DNA of 64,000 nucleotides, from assembly GCF_033949425.1 (NCBI RefSeq), contig NZ_JAXAVX010000001.1, forward strand, positions 1,027,788 to 1,091,787, read 5' to 3'. A program made the position numbers and the translations under genes. The DNA is from Patulibacter brassicae (GTDB lineage Bacteria > Actinomycetota > Thermoleophilia > Solirubrobacterales > Solirubrobacteraceae). Below the pieces are notes generated by a model, which ran no database searches, was not told where the DNA came from, and worked only from the letters and a program-made list of their open reading frames with translations. Below, piece after piece: positions 38,422 through 46,057 of the stretch. How positions within the stretch are numbered: the stretch's first letter is position 1; every line of letters begins with the position of its first letter.

Positions 38422-41046
38422 GTGGCGCGCGGGTGGAGCGGGGCGTTGATGTCGATGTCGGGCGCCGGCGAGTGGGAGCTCGAGGTCCTCTCCGTCACCG
38501 ACGTGACGCCGCACTTCCGGCGGATCGCGTTCCACGCGCCGGGCTTCTACGACGGGGCCGTGCCGGTCGAGTTCTCGGCCGCGTCGTGGATCCGGCTCTG
38601 GGTCCCCGACGAGGCCGACCCCGGACGCGAGCACCAGCGGGCGTACACCGTCGTGGAGAGCGACCCGGAGGCCGAGCGGCTCACGCTGGAGTTCGTGCTG
38701 CACGAGCCGGCCGGCCCCGCATCCACGTGGGCACGCCGCGCGACCGTGGGGTCGCGCATCGTCGCCACGCGCTTCGGCCTCCAGGAGTTCAGCCCGCCCG
38801 ACCCGCCCGCGGCCGGCTACCTCCTCGTCGGCGACGCGTCCGGGATCCCGGGCATCAACGGCATCCTCGAGGCGCTGCCGAAGGACGTGCCGGTCGACGT
38901 CTACCTCGAGCACGCCCACGCCGACGACCGCGAGATCCCGATCGCCGCCCACCCCCGGCGTCGTCTGACCTGGGTGCCGCGGACCGGCGAGGCGGCGGCG
39001 CTCGCCGACGCGCTCGCCGAGCGCGACTACGACGGATGGTTCGCCTGGGTGACCTGCGAGCGGGGCGCGGTCCGCGCCGTGCGCGAGCGCCTGAAGCAGT
39101 GGGGCTTCCCGCGCGGGTCCGTGAAGTCGCAGGCGTATTGGGCCGTGGGCAAGGGGGCCCGCCGCGGGGCCGAAGCGCCGGCGGGGCCCCCGCCCGCGGC
39201 GGCCCCGATGACGATCGAGCCCGACGCGGGCGCCGACATCGCCGCGCCCGCGGGCTCGATGGCGGTGGACAAGCGCGCGTCCGGATGGGCGGCGACGGCC
39301 GGCCGGCGGCTCCTCGCGCCGATCCGCCCGCTGCTGCTCCTCGCCGGCGTCGCGCAGGCGCTCGTCACGCTGCTGCAGATCGCGCCGTACGTCGTGCTGG
39401 CCGAGGTCTGCCGGCGGGTGCTGGCCGGGGAGACCGGCGACCTCGGAGGCCTCGCCTGGACCGCCGCCGCGCTCATGGCCGCCGGGAGCCTGCTGTCGAT
39501 CGCGCTCGTCGCGGCGCTGCACCTGCTCGACGCGGAGCTCGGCGACCGGATCCGCCGCCGGCTCGTCGGGCACCTCGGGCGGCTGCCGCTGGGGTGGTTC
39601 GACGACCGCAGCTCCGGGATCGTCCGCAAGGTCGTCCAGGACGACGCCGCCCAGCTGCACTACCTCGTCACGCACGCGGTGCTCGACGCCGTGGCGGCGG
39701 TCGTCGCCCCGGTCGCCGTGCTCGCGTACCTCTTCGTCGTGCACCCCGGTCTCGCCGGGGTGCTCCTCGTGCCGCTCCTGCTCCTCTACGTGCTGATCCT
39801 GCGGGTGCTCGCGGTGGCCGGCGACGGGCGCCCCGTCTTCGAGCGGTTCCGCGAGCGCGTCGGGGCGGAGGCGGTCGCGCTGACCGACGGCGCCGCGGTC
39901 GTGCGGATCTACGACGTCGGTCCCGACAGCCGGTTCCGGCGGCTGCTCGCCGACCGCATGCGGTTCTTCGACCAGTGGCAGGGACCGCTCACGGAGCCGA
40001 AGGCGCGCCAGGACCTCGTGACCCGGCCGACGACGTCGATGCTCCTCATCGCGGGCGTCGGCGGGGCCTTCGTCATCGCCGGCTGGATGGCGCCGCACGA
40101 GCTCGTCGTCTTCCTCTTCGTCGGCGTGACGTTCGGGAGCCAGCTGCTGGCGATCTCGTACGGCATCGTCGCGCTCTACGAGAGCCAGAAGGCCGCCGGC
40201 CGGATCGGCCTGCTGCTCGAGGAGCGAGAGCTCCCGGTCCCCGACGGCGCCGACGCCGCACCCACGTCGTCCGCGCCGGCCCCTCGGGGCCGCGTCCGGT
40301 TCGAGGGGGTGACGTTCGGGTACCGCGCGGACCGCCCGATCGTGCGCGACCTCGACCTGGCGCTCGAGCCCGGCACGCTGACCGCGATCGTCGGCTCCAG
40401 CGGCGCGGGCAAGTCCACCCTCGCCTCGTTGCTGGCGCGCTTCTACGACGTCGACGCCGGCCGGATCACGATCGACGGCGACGACCTCCGGTCGCTCGCG
40501 CCCGCCGAGCTGCACCGCCGCGTCGGCTTCGTCCTGCAGGGCGGCGCACCGGTCCGGGCGAGCCTCCGCGACAACATCGCCCTCGCGCGGCCCGAGGCGA
40601 CGGCAGCGGAGATCGAGCGTGCGGCGCGCTCCGCCCAGATCCATGAGCGGATCGTCCGCGACCCCCGCGGCTACGACGCGGTGCTCGGCGAGGAGACCTG
40701 GCTCTCGGGCGGCGAGCTGCAGCGGCTCGCCGTCGCGCGCACGCTGCTCGCCGACCCACCGGTGCTCGTGCTGGACGAGGCGACCGCGTTCGCGGATCCC
40801 GAGTCCGAGCACCTCGTGCAGCAGGCGATCACCGCGCTCGCGGCGGAGCGCACCGTGCTGGCCATCGCCCACCGGCTCCCGACGATCGTCCACGCCGATC
40901 GGATCGTCGTGCTCGAGCGGGGCTCGATCGCCGAGCAGGGCACCCACGCCGAGCTCCTGGGCGCGCGCGGCCGCTACCACGCGATGTGGGAGGCATGGTC
41001 CGCGAGCCACGTCCCCGCCCGTCTGGACGCGAGGACGCCGGCATGA
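38422..41046 (+). CDS. IrtA-like siderophore-interacting domain fused to ABC transporter half
   Basis: An 874-residue fusion. Residues about 10-260 form a siderophore-interacting flavin reductase domain: VTPHFRRIAFHAPGFYD, REHQRAYTVVESDPE (flavin site) and LLVGDASGIPGINGIL (NAD(P)H region). Six exporter-type membrane helices span about 290-590. The C-terminal ATPase has Walker A VGSSGAGKST near 656, LSGGELQRLAVART near 762, Walker B VLVLDEATAFADPE near 783 and H-loop AIAHRL near 816. This is the IrtA layout of mycobacteria, which imports and reduces ferric siderophore despite an exporter fold. GTG 38422 is the likely start; ATG 38449 is possible. ATGA overlap with the next gene. Confidence 0.88.
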   Translation: MARGWSGALMSMSGAGEWELEVLSVTDVTPHFRRIAFHAPGFYDGAVPVEFSAASWIRLWVPDEADPGREHQRAYTVVESDPEAERLTLEFVLHEPAGPASTWARRATVGSRIVATRFGLQEFSPPDPPAAGYLLVGDASGIPGINGILEALPKDVPVDVYLEHAHADDREIPIAAHPRRRLTWVPRTGEAAALADALAERDYDGWFAWVTCERGAVRAVRERLKQWGFPRGSVKSQAYWAVGKGARRGAEAPAGPPPAAAPMTIEPDAGADIAAPAGSMAVDKRASGWAATAGRRLLAPIRPLLLLAGVAQALVTLLQIAPYVVLAEVCRRVLAGETGDLGGLAWTAAALMAAGSLLSIALVAALHLLDAELGDRIRRRLVGHLGRLPLGWFDDRSSGIVRKVVQDDAAQLHYLVTHAVLDAVAAVVAPVAVLAYLFVVHPGLAGVLLVPLLLLYVLILRVLAVAGDGRPVFERFRERVGAEAVALTDGAAVVRIYDVGPDSRFRRLLADRMRFFDQWQGPLTEPKARQDLVTRPTTSMLLIAGVGGAFVIAGWMAPHELVVFLFVGVTFGSQLLAISYGIVALYESQKAAGRIGLLLEERELPVPDGADAAPTSSAPAPRGRVRFEGVTFGYRADRPIVRDLDLALEPGTLTAIVGSSGAGKSTLASLLARFYDVDAGRITIDGDDLRSLAPAELHRRVGFVLQGGAPVRASLRDNIALARPEATAAEIERAARSAQIHERIVRDPRGYDAVLGEETWLSGGELQRLAVARTLLADPPVLVLDEATAFADPESEHLVQQAITALAAERTVLAIAHRLPTIVHADRIVVLERGSIAEQGTHAELLGARGRYHAMWEAWSASHVPARLDARTPA

Positions 41047-42794
41047 TCGGGACGTTGCTGGGCTTCGTCGACGACCGCGCGCTGCTCGCCCGGTTCCGGC
41101 TGCTGCTGGCCGCGAGCGCGGTCGTCCGCGCCGCGACCGTCCTGACGCTCTTCCCGCTGCTTCGGGAGCTGCTCTCCGACGATCCCGCCGGCGCGTGGCC
41201 GTGGATCGCCCTGCTCGCGCTCCTCGTCCCCGTGAGCTGGGTGGTCGACGTCCGGTACGCGCGGGCGAGCTTCGCGATCGGCTTCACGCTCCTGCGCGTG
41301 GTCGAGCAGCGCGTCCTGCAGCGCTTCGAGCGGCTCGCCATCCCCGACGTCTCGCCGTCGGTGGCGTCGGCCACCCAGCGGGCGCTGACCGCCTCGGGCC
41401 AGGAGCTCTGCGGCGCGTTCGCGTACGTCATCGCCCCGTTGCTGGCGAGCCTCGTGGCGACCCTCCTCATCGGTCTGGGCCTCGCGGTCGTCTCGGCGTG
41501 GCTCGGGCTCGCCGCGCTCGCGAGCCTCGTCGCCCTGGGGCTCGCGATGATGGCCTCGGGCGCCCTGCTGCGCCAAGCCGAGGCGTCCTACGACGCCGCG
41601 TCGATCGAGGTCGGCGAGCGGATCGTCGAGTTCGCGCAGGCCCAGCGCGTGCTTCGCGCGTCGGGCCGGCCGGTCGACGCGGACGCCCCGCTCGGCCGCG
41701 CCCTCGCCGCCCAGCGGCGGGCCAGCCTGCGCCTCCTGCGCCTGGCGCTGCCCGGCACGCTGCTCTTCGCGCTCGCGGGGCAGGCCGCCCTGGCCGGGCT
41801 CACGGTCGTCGCGGTGGCCCTGTCGCGCGACGGGACGCTCAGCGGCGCCGAGGTCGTCGCGCTCGTCGTCGTCGCCGTCCGCTTCCTCGAGCCGTTCTTC
41901 ACCGCCGCCGGGCTCAGCGCGACGCTCGAGGTCACCCGCGGCTCCCTCCAGCGGATCGGCCGCCTGCTCGCCACGCCCCCGCTCCCCGAGCCCGTCTCCG
42001 ACGTCGTCCCGGACCCCGTCCCGGGGGCGCCGACGCTCGAGCTGCGCGGCGTCGACTTCGCCTATCCGGGTGGCCCGCCGGTGCTGCGGGGCGTCGACCT
42101 CGTCGCCGAGCGCGGGCGGACGGTCGCCGTCGTCGGTCCCTCGGGGTCGGGCAAGAGCACGCTCCTGGCGGTCGCGGCCCGGCTCGCGGACCCGAGCGCC
42201 GGCACCGTGCTGCACGACGGGATCCCGGCGCGCGAGCTGCCGCTCGGCGCGCTGAGCGCCCGGATCGGAGCCGTCCTCCAGGACGTCTACCTGCTCGACC
42301 TCCCCCTGCTGGAGAACATCCGCCTCGCGCGTCCCGACGCCGGTGACGACGAGGTCCGCGCGGCCGGCTCCGCCGCCCAGCTCGACGACGTCGTCGCGCG
42401 GCTGCCGGACGGCTGGCGCACCCGCGTCGGCGAGGCCGGCGCGCTCCTGTCGGGCGGCGAGCGCCAGCGGGTGAGCATCGCCCGCGCGCTCCTGAAGCGG
42501 GCGCCGCTGCTCCTGCTCGACGAGGCGACGTCCGCCGTCGACGCGCTGACCGAGCGCGCGCTCGTCGCGGCGCTGCAGGCCGGCGCCGCGGAGCGCGCCA
42601 CCATCGTCGTCGCCCACCGCCTGGGAACGATCGCCGACGCGGACGAGATCCTCTTCGTCGACGGGGGCGCGGTGGTCGAGCGCGGCACCCACGCCGAGCT
42701 GCTGGCGGCGGGTGGGCGCTTCGCCGCCTATTGGCGCCGGCGCGAGGCCGCCGCGGGCTGGACGCTGACGGGCGAGGCCGTCACGGCGGGCTGA
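41043..42794 (+). CDS. IrtB-like ABC transporter half
   Basis: A 583-residue exporter-fold half transporter, the heterodimer partner of the upstream IrtA-like protein. Six helices lie within about 20-310. The ATPase has Walker A VGPSGSGKST near 365, Q-loop AVLQDVYLLDLPLLENI, signature LLSGGERQRVSIARAL near 467, Walker B LLLLDEATSAVDALTE near 488 and H-loop VVAHRLGT near 524. All catalytic residues are intact. It has no siderophore-interacting domain, as in mycobacterial IrtB. Translation is coupled to the upstream gene through ATGA. Substrate is inferred to be a ferric siderophore. Confidence 0.88.
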   Translation: MIGTLLGFVDDRALLARFRLLLAASAVVRAATVLTLFPLLRELLSDDPAGAWPWIALLALLVPVSWVVDVRYARASFAIGFTLLRVVEQRVLQRFERLAIPDVSPSVASATQRALTASGQELCGAFAYVIAPLLASLVATLLIGLGLAVVSAWLGLAALASLVALGLAMMASGALLRQAEASYDAASIEVGERIVEFAQAQRVLRASGRPVDADAPLGRALAAQRRASLRLLRLALPGTLLFALAGQAALAGLTVVAVALSRDGTLSGAEVVALVVVAVRFLEPFFTAAGLSATLEVTRGSLQRIGRLLATPPLPEPVSDVVPDPVPGAPTLELRGVDFAYPGGPPVLRGVDLVAERGRTVAVVGPSGSGKSTLLAVAARLADPSAGTVLHDGIPARELPLGALSARIGAVLQDVYLLDLPLLENIRLARPDAGDDEVRAAGSAAQLDDVVARLPDGWRTRVGEAGALLSGGERQRVSIARALLKRAPLLLLDEATSAVDALTERALVAALQAGAAERATIVVAHRLGTIADADEILFVDGGAVVERGTHAELLAAGGRFAAYWRRREAAAGWTLTGEAVTAG

Positions 42795-42867
42795 GCGCGC
42801 GGCGAGTCCCGACGGGCCGTGGCGCGCCGCTCGCCCTCGAGCGCCCCGGTGCCTGCCGCGGGGCCGG

Positions 42868-43284
42868 TCAGGCGACGGTCTCGACGGGGACCTCGGTGAC
42901 GGTCGCGCCGTCGATGAGGTAGCTGCGCACCTCGGCCTGCTCCGCGGAGGCGGCGCCCTTCGTGCCGATGATGAGCCACTCCACGCCGGGCCACCCCGCC
43001 GCGAAGTTCACGTCGGTCTGCGACGGGTAGGGCGCCGAGACGGTGTGCGAGTGGTAGATCACGCCGAGCTCGTCGCCGGCGTCCTCGATCTCGTCGAGGA
43101 GCCGCGCGAGCTTCGGGCCGTCGACCTCGAAGCCGAGCTTCTTCGGTCCCCGGCGGACGTTCTCCAGCTCGTGGACGGCGACGGCCTCGCCGTTGCGCAG
43201 CGCCAGGACGCCGCAGCACTCGTCGGGGGCGTCGCGCAGGGCGTGGTCGACGACCTGCGCGAGCAGGTCGGCGGGGATCCGCAC
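42868..43284 (-). CDS. mec: Mec+-like JAMM metalloprotease of the CysO pathway
   Basis: A 138-residue zinc protease that in mycobacteria releases cysteine from CysO-Cys. The JAMM site is complete: E22 in DECCG, then H78-S-H80 and D91 in HSHTVSAPYPSQTD, with S88 as the oxyanion Ser. The length and single-domain form match Mec+. The start is a GTG at 43284, 3 nt after the tatA stop, so it is read with cysM and tatA. Here it may have a second task: removing the Arg that follows the Gly-Gly of the local CysO protein. Confidence 0.92.
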   Translation of the reverse strand: MRIPADLLAQVVDHALRDAPDECCGVLALRNGEAVAVHELENVRRGPKKLGFEVDGPKLARLLDEIEDAGDELGVIYHSHTVSAPYPSQTDVNFAAGWPGVEWLIIGTKGAASAEQAEVRSYLIDGATVTEVPVETVA

Positions 43285-43287
43285 CCG

Positions 43288-43539
43288 TCAGGACCGCTCG
43301 TCGGCGGACGACGCGGGCGCCGACTCGCCGGCGGGGCGGGGCGGCGGCGCGGACGCCGTCTCGGCGACGCGCCGCTGCGGCTCGTCCTCGGCGAACGGGT
43401 CCGCCGCGGACACGCCGTCCTTGAACTCGCGCAGGCCTCGGCCCAGGGACTTGCCGACCTCGGGGAGGCGCTTCGGTCCGAGGACGAGCAGCGCCACGAC
43501 GAGGATGATCAGGAGCTCGGGGACGCCGATCGGGCCCAT
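43288..43539 (-). CDS. tatA: Sec-independent translocase protein TatA/TatB
   Basis: An 83-residue Tat component. The N-terminal helix is VPELLIILVVALLVLGPKRLPEVGKSLGRGLREFKDG, with the conserved FGPKxLP-like hinge (LGPKRLP), then the amphipathic helix. A disordered Pro/Ala/Ser tail ends it. TatA forms the pore or patch that carries folded proteins across the membrane. It lies between cysM (4 nt) and mec (3 nt), so all three share a transcript, although Tat export has no obvious link with cysteine synthesis. TatC is not in the window. Confidence 0.93.
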   Translation of the reverse strand: MGPIGVPELLIILVVALLVLGPKRLPEVGKSLGRGLREFKDGVSAADPFAEDEPQRRVAETASAPPPRPAGESAPASSADERS

Positions 43540-43543
43540 ACGC

Positions 43544-44518
43544 TCACCACCAGACGGTCGAATCGAGGTTCTCGATCTCCTCGATCGGCTTCGTGTAGAT
43601 GCCGGAGGAGAGGTACTTCCAGCCGTCGTCGCAGACGATGAAGACGATGTTGCCCTCGTCCATCTCGTTCGCGATGCGGACGGCGACGCGGGCGATCGCG
43701 CCGGAGCTGACGCCGACGAAGAGGCCTTCCTCGTCGAGGAGCTTGCGCGTCCAGAGGATCGCGTCCTCGTTCGTGACGAAGATCTTCCGATCGAGCAGCG
43801 ACAGGTCGATGATCGGCGGGATGAAGCCGTCGTCGAGCGAGCGCAGGCCCTGGACCGGCTCGCCCTGCATCGGCTCCGCCGCGACGATCTTCACGCGGTC
43901 GCCGAGCTCCTCCTTGAACCGGCGGCCGTTGCCCATGAGGGTCCCGCCGGTGCCGAGGCCGGCGACGAACGCGTCGACCTGGCCGTCGAGCTCCTCGAGG
44001 ATCTCCAGCGCCGTGCCGTTGTAGTGCGCGCCCGGGTTCGCCGGGTTGCCGTACTGGTAGGGCATGACGTACGTCGGGTCCTCGCGGGCCATCTGCTCCG
44101 CGAGGGCGACGGCGCCGTTGGAGCCCTGGTCGCCCGGCGAGTACACGATCTCCGCCCCGTACATCCGGAGGAGGTCGGTGCGCTCCTTCGTGACGTTGTC
44201 GGGCATGACGACCTTCAGCCGGTAGCCCTTGCGCTTGGCGATCATCGCCAGCGCGATCCCGGTGTTGCCCGACGTCGGCTCGAGGATGATCGAGTCCGGG
44301 CCGATCGTGCCGCGGGCCTCGGCGTCCTCGATCAGCGCCTTCGCGACGCGGTCCTTCACCGAGCCCGTCGGGTTGGCGGACTCGAGCTTCGCCCAGATCC
44401 GGACGCCGGGCTTCGGCGAGATGCGCTTGAGCTCGACGAGCGGCGTGTTGCCGATCGACTGGACGATGTCGCCGTAGCGGCCCGCGCAGGGGCGGTTCTC
44501 GAGCGGAGGGAGCGCCAT
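43544..44518 (-). CDS. cysM: CysM-type cysteine synthase (CysO-dependent)
   Basis: PLP enzyme of 324 aa. K55 in NPTGSVKDR is the PLP lysine, and TSGNTG at 82-87 binds the cofactor phosphate. The C-terminus, DDGWKYLSSGIYTKPIEEIENLDSTVWW, matches mycobacterial CysM (DAGWKYLSTGAY, ending in Trp), the form that uses O-phosphoserine and CysO thiocarboxylate rather than free sulfide. The mec and CysO/MoeZ-like genes nearby support that reading. The ATG at 44518 is 10 nt after TACACT (44534-44529). First gene of cysM-tatA-mec. Confidence 0.94.
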   Translation of the reverse strand: MALPPLENRPCAGRYGDIVQSIGNTPLVELKRISPKPGVRIWAKLESANPTGSVKDRVAKALIEDAEARGTIGPDSIILEPTSGNTGIALAMIAKRKGYRLKVVMPDNVTKERTDLLRMYGAEIVYSPGDQGSNGAVALAEQMAREDPTYVMPYQYGNPANPGAHYNGTALEILEELDGQVDAFVAGLGTGGTLMGNGRRFKEELGDRVKIVAAEPMQGEPVQGLRSLDDGFIPPIIDLSLLDRKIFVTNEDAILWTRKLLDEEGLFVGVSSGAIARVAVRIANEMDEGNIVFIVCDDGWKYLSSGIYTKPIEEIENLDSTVWW

Positions 44519-44528
44519 GACTTCAGGA

Positions 44529-44534
44529 AGTGTA
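44529..44534 (-). promoter_or_regulatory. -10 hexamer TACACT for cysM-tatA-mec
   Basis: It lies 10 nt before the ATG at 44518. GTAGCTAC (44538-44531) overlaps it and is a perfect 8-bp palindrome, a possible operator. Confidence 0.5.
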
Positions 44535-44629
44535 GCTACGCGGTGGCGCGGGCCCGCCGGCCTCGACGCACGGGCGGGAACGGGGCGCGCCGCCGCTCGG
44601 CGGTCCCCGTCGCCGCGCTGGGGCCGGGG

Positions 44630-45880
44630 CTACTTCGGGCCGACGTACTGGAGGAAGAGCGCGCCGCCGCTGCAGCTGAAGGCGAGGTAGTTGTAGCGGG
44701 TGCTCACCGACACGTCGGTGACCGTGCCCTGGCCCTCGGGGCACTGCCCCTGGGGGATGCTGTAGCCGCCGCGGCGGCGCGTCTCGTCGATGAGCTCCAC
44801 CTCGAGGCAGGCGTGCACTCCGTTGCCGAAGGCGATCGCGCTGCCGCCCGCGTTCGACGCCGGCGCCGCCTGCGTGTTGCCGAAGCGCTTGACCCGGATC
44901 TTCGCCTTCGCGGTCTCGGCCCGGTACGCGCCGCCGGCGCGGGTGAACGTGATCGAGCGGACGAGGCCTCGCCGGCGGCCGGTGGACATGTCGCCACCGT
45001 CGGTCTGCGGGTGGTGGCCCTCGGTGATCCGCCGGCGTCCCCCCGCCCGGCGGATGGTCCAGACGACGCCGTCGCGCTCGTAGGCGGCCTGTGCCCCGTT
45101 GAAGGTCGTCGACGGGGACGAGATCCCGCCGCCGGTGAGCAGCCGCCGGACCTTCCCGGCGTGCCAGAGGAAGAGCCCGAGATCGGTCGAGACGTAGACG
45201 TACTTCGAGTCGCCCGAGACGGCCACGCCGGTCGCCGCCCCGGGGGCGGCGATCCGGGCGATCCCCCCGCCGCCGACCTTGCGGATGAAGGCCCCGGTGC
45301 CCCCGGGGTTGCCGTCGGCGGTGAGGTTCGTCGCGGTCGAGAGGAACGCCAGCAGGCGCGCGCCCCGCGCCTGGTCGCGACCACCGCTCCAGCCCGAGAT
45401 CGAGGCGCCCCACGAGTCGCCGTCGGCGGCCACCCCGCCGGGTGCGACCGACACGAGGTCCGAGCGGCCGAGCGTCCAGTGGTTCGCGTTCTTCGAGACC
45501 CGCCCGGTCCGGACCGCGACGAAGACGTTCCGGCGCCCCGGGGTCACCGGGACGGCGATGTCGGTGGCCGTCGAGGTGTAGGCGACGTAGCGGTTCGCGC
45601 GGCTGTCGCGCGAGAACGCCGGCTCGCTGGCCACGCCGTTGGGGACGCCGCCGTCGGGCCGCCGCGCGAGCAGCTGCTGCTTGGCGGTGTAGCTCTTCGG
45701 GCCGGTCCAGCCCCGCGCGCACGTCCCGCCCGAGAGCCGCGGCTGCGCCTGGGCCTCGGGACCGCCGCTCGCCGCGGCGCTGCCGGCCGAGAGGCCGACG
45801 GCCCCGGTCGCGACCGCCGCAGCGGTGGTGGCGACCGCGGAGAGCAGTCGTCGTCGTGGGGTGGCGGGGGTCGTGCGCAC
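44630..45880 (-). CDS. Secreted beta-propeller-like protein
   Basis: A 416-residue exported protein. The signal peptide has RRRLLSAVATTAAAVATGAVGLSAGSAAASGG, with possible Tat-like character but only RRR. The mature chain shows repeated strands of the PD40/TolB type: RYVAYTSTATDIAVP, RLLAFLSTATNLTAD, YVYVSTDLGLFLWHAGK and AAYERDGVVWTIRRAGG. Cysteines in GGTCARG, VHACLEVE, QGQCPEGQ and AFSCSGG may form disulfides. The GTG at 45880 has AGGAT about 8 nt upstream. A start at 45964 is open but lacks signal-peptide logic. Unknown role, probably cell-surface or extracellular. Confidence 0.7.
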   Translation of the reverse strand: MRTTPATPRRRLLSAVATTAAAVATGAVGLSAGSAAASGGPEAQAQPRLSGGTCARGWTGPKSYTAKQQLLARRPDGGVPNGVASEPAFSRDSRANRYVAYTSTATDIAVPVTPGRRNVFVAVRTGRVSKNANHWTLGRSDLVSVAPGGVAADGDSWGASISGWSGGRDQARGARLLAFLSTATNLTADGNPGGTGAFIRKVGGGGIARIAAPGAATGVAVSGDSKYVYVSTDLGLFLWHAGKVRRLLTGGGISSPSTTFNGAQAAYERDGVVWTIRRAGGRRRITEGHHPQTDGGDMSTGRRRGLVRSITFTRAGGAYRAETAKAKIRVKRFGNTQAAPASNAGGSAIAFGNGVHACLEVELIDETRRRGGYSIPQGQCPEGQGTVTDVSVSTRYNYLAFSCSGGALFLQYVGPK

Positions 45881-46010
45881 GTGGATCCTGGGGGCCGGGG
45901 CGCGACCGCCGCCGGAGCGGTGGTCGCGGTCGTCGCTCAGCGCATCGGTCGGGGCGAGCCGCACCTGAACCGGACGAACGTCCAGCCGGCGCGAGGGACG
46001 CCCCGTCCTG

Positions 46011-46049
46011 CCGACCCGCGCTCGGTCGCGGCGACCGAGCGCGGGTCGG
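46011..46049 (-). terminator. 18-bp perfect hairpin after the recQ-type gene
   Basis: CCGACCCGCGCTCGGTCG (46011-46028) and its exact complement (46032-46049) enclose a CGG loop, beginning 9 nt past the stop at 46058. This is the strongest stem in the window. There is no T-tract. Confidence 0.75.
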
Positions 46050-46057
46050 GCGGCGGC

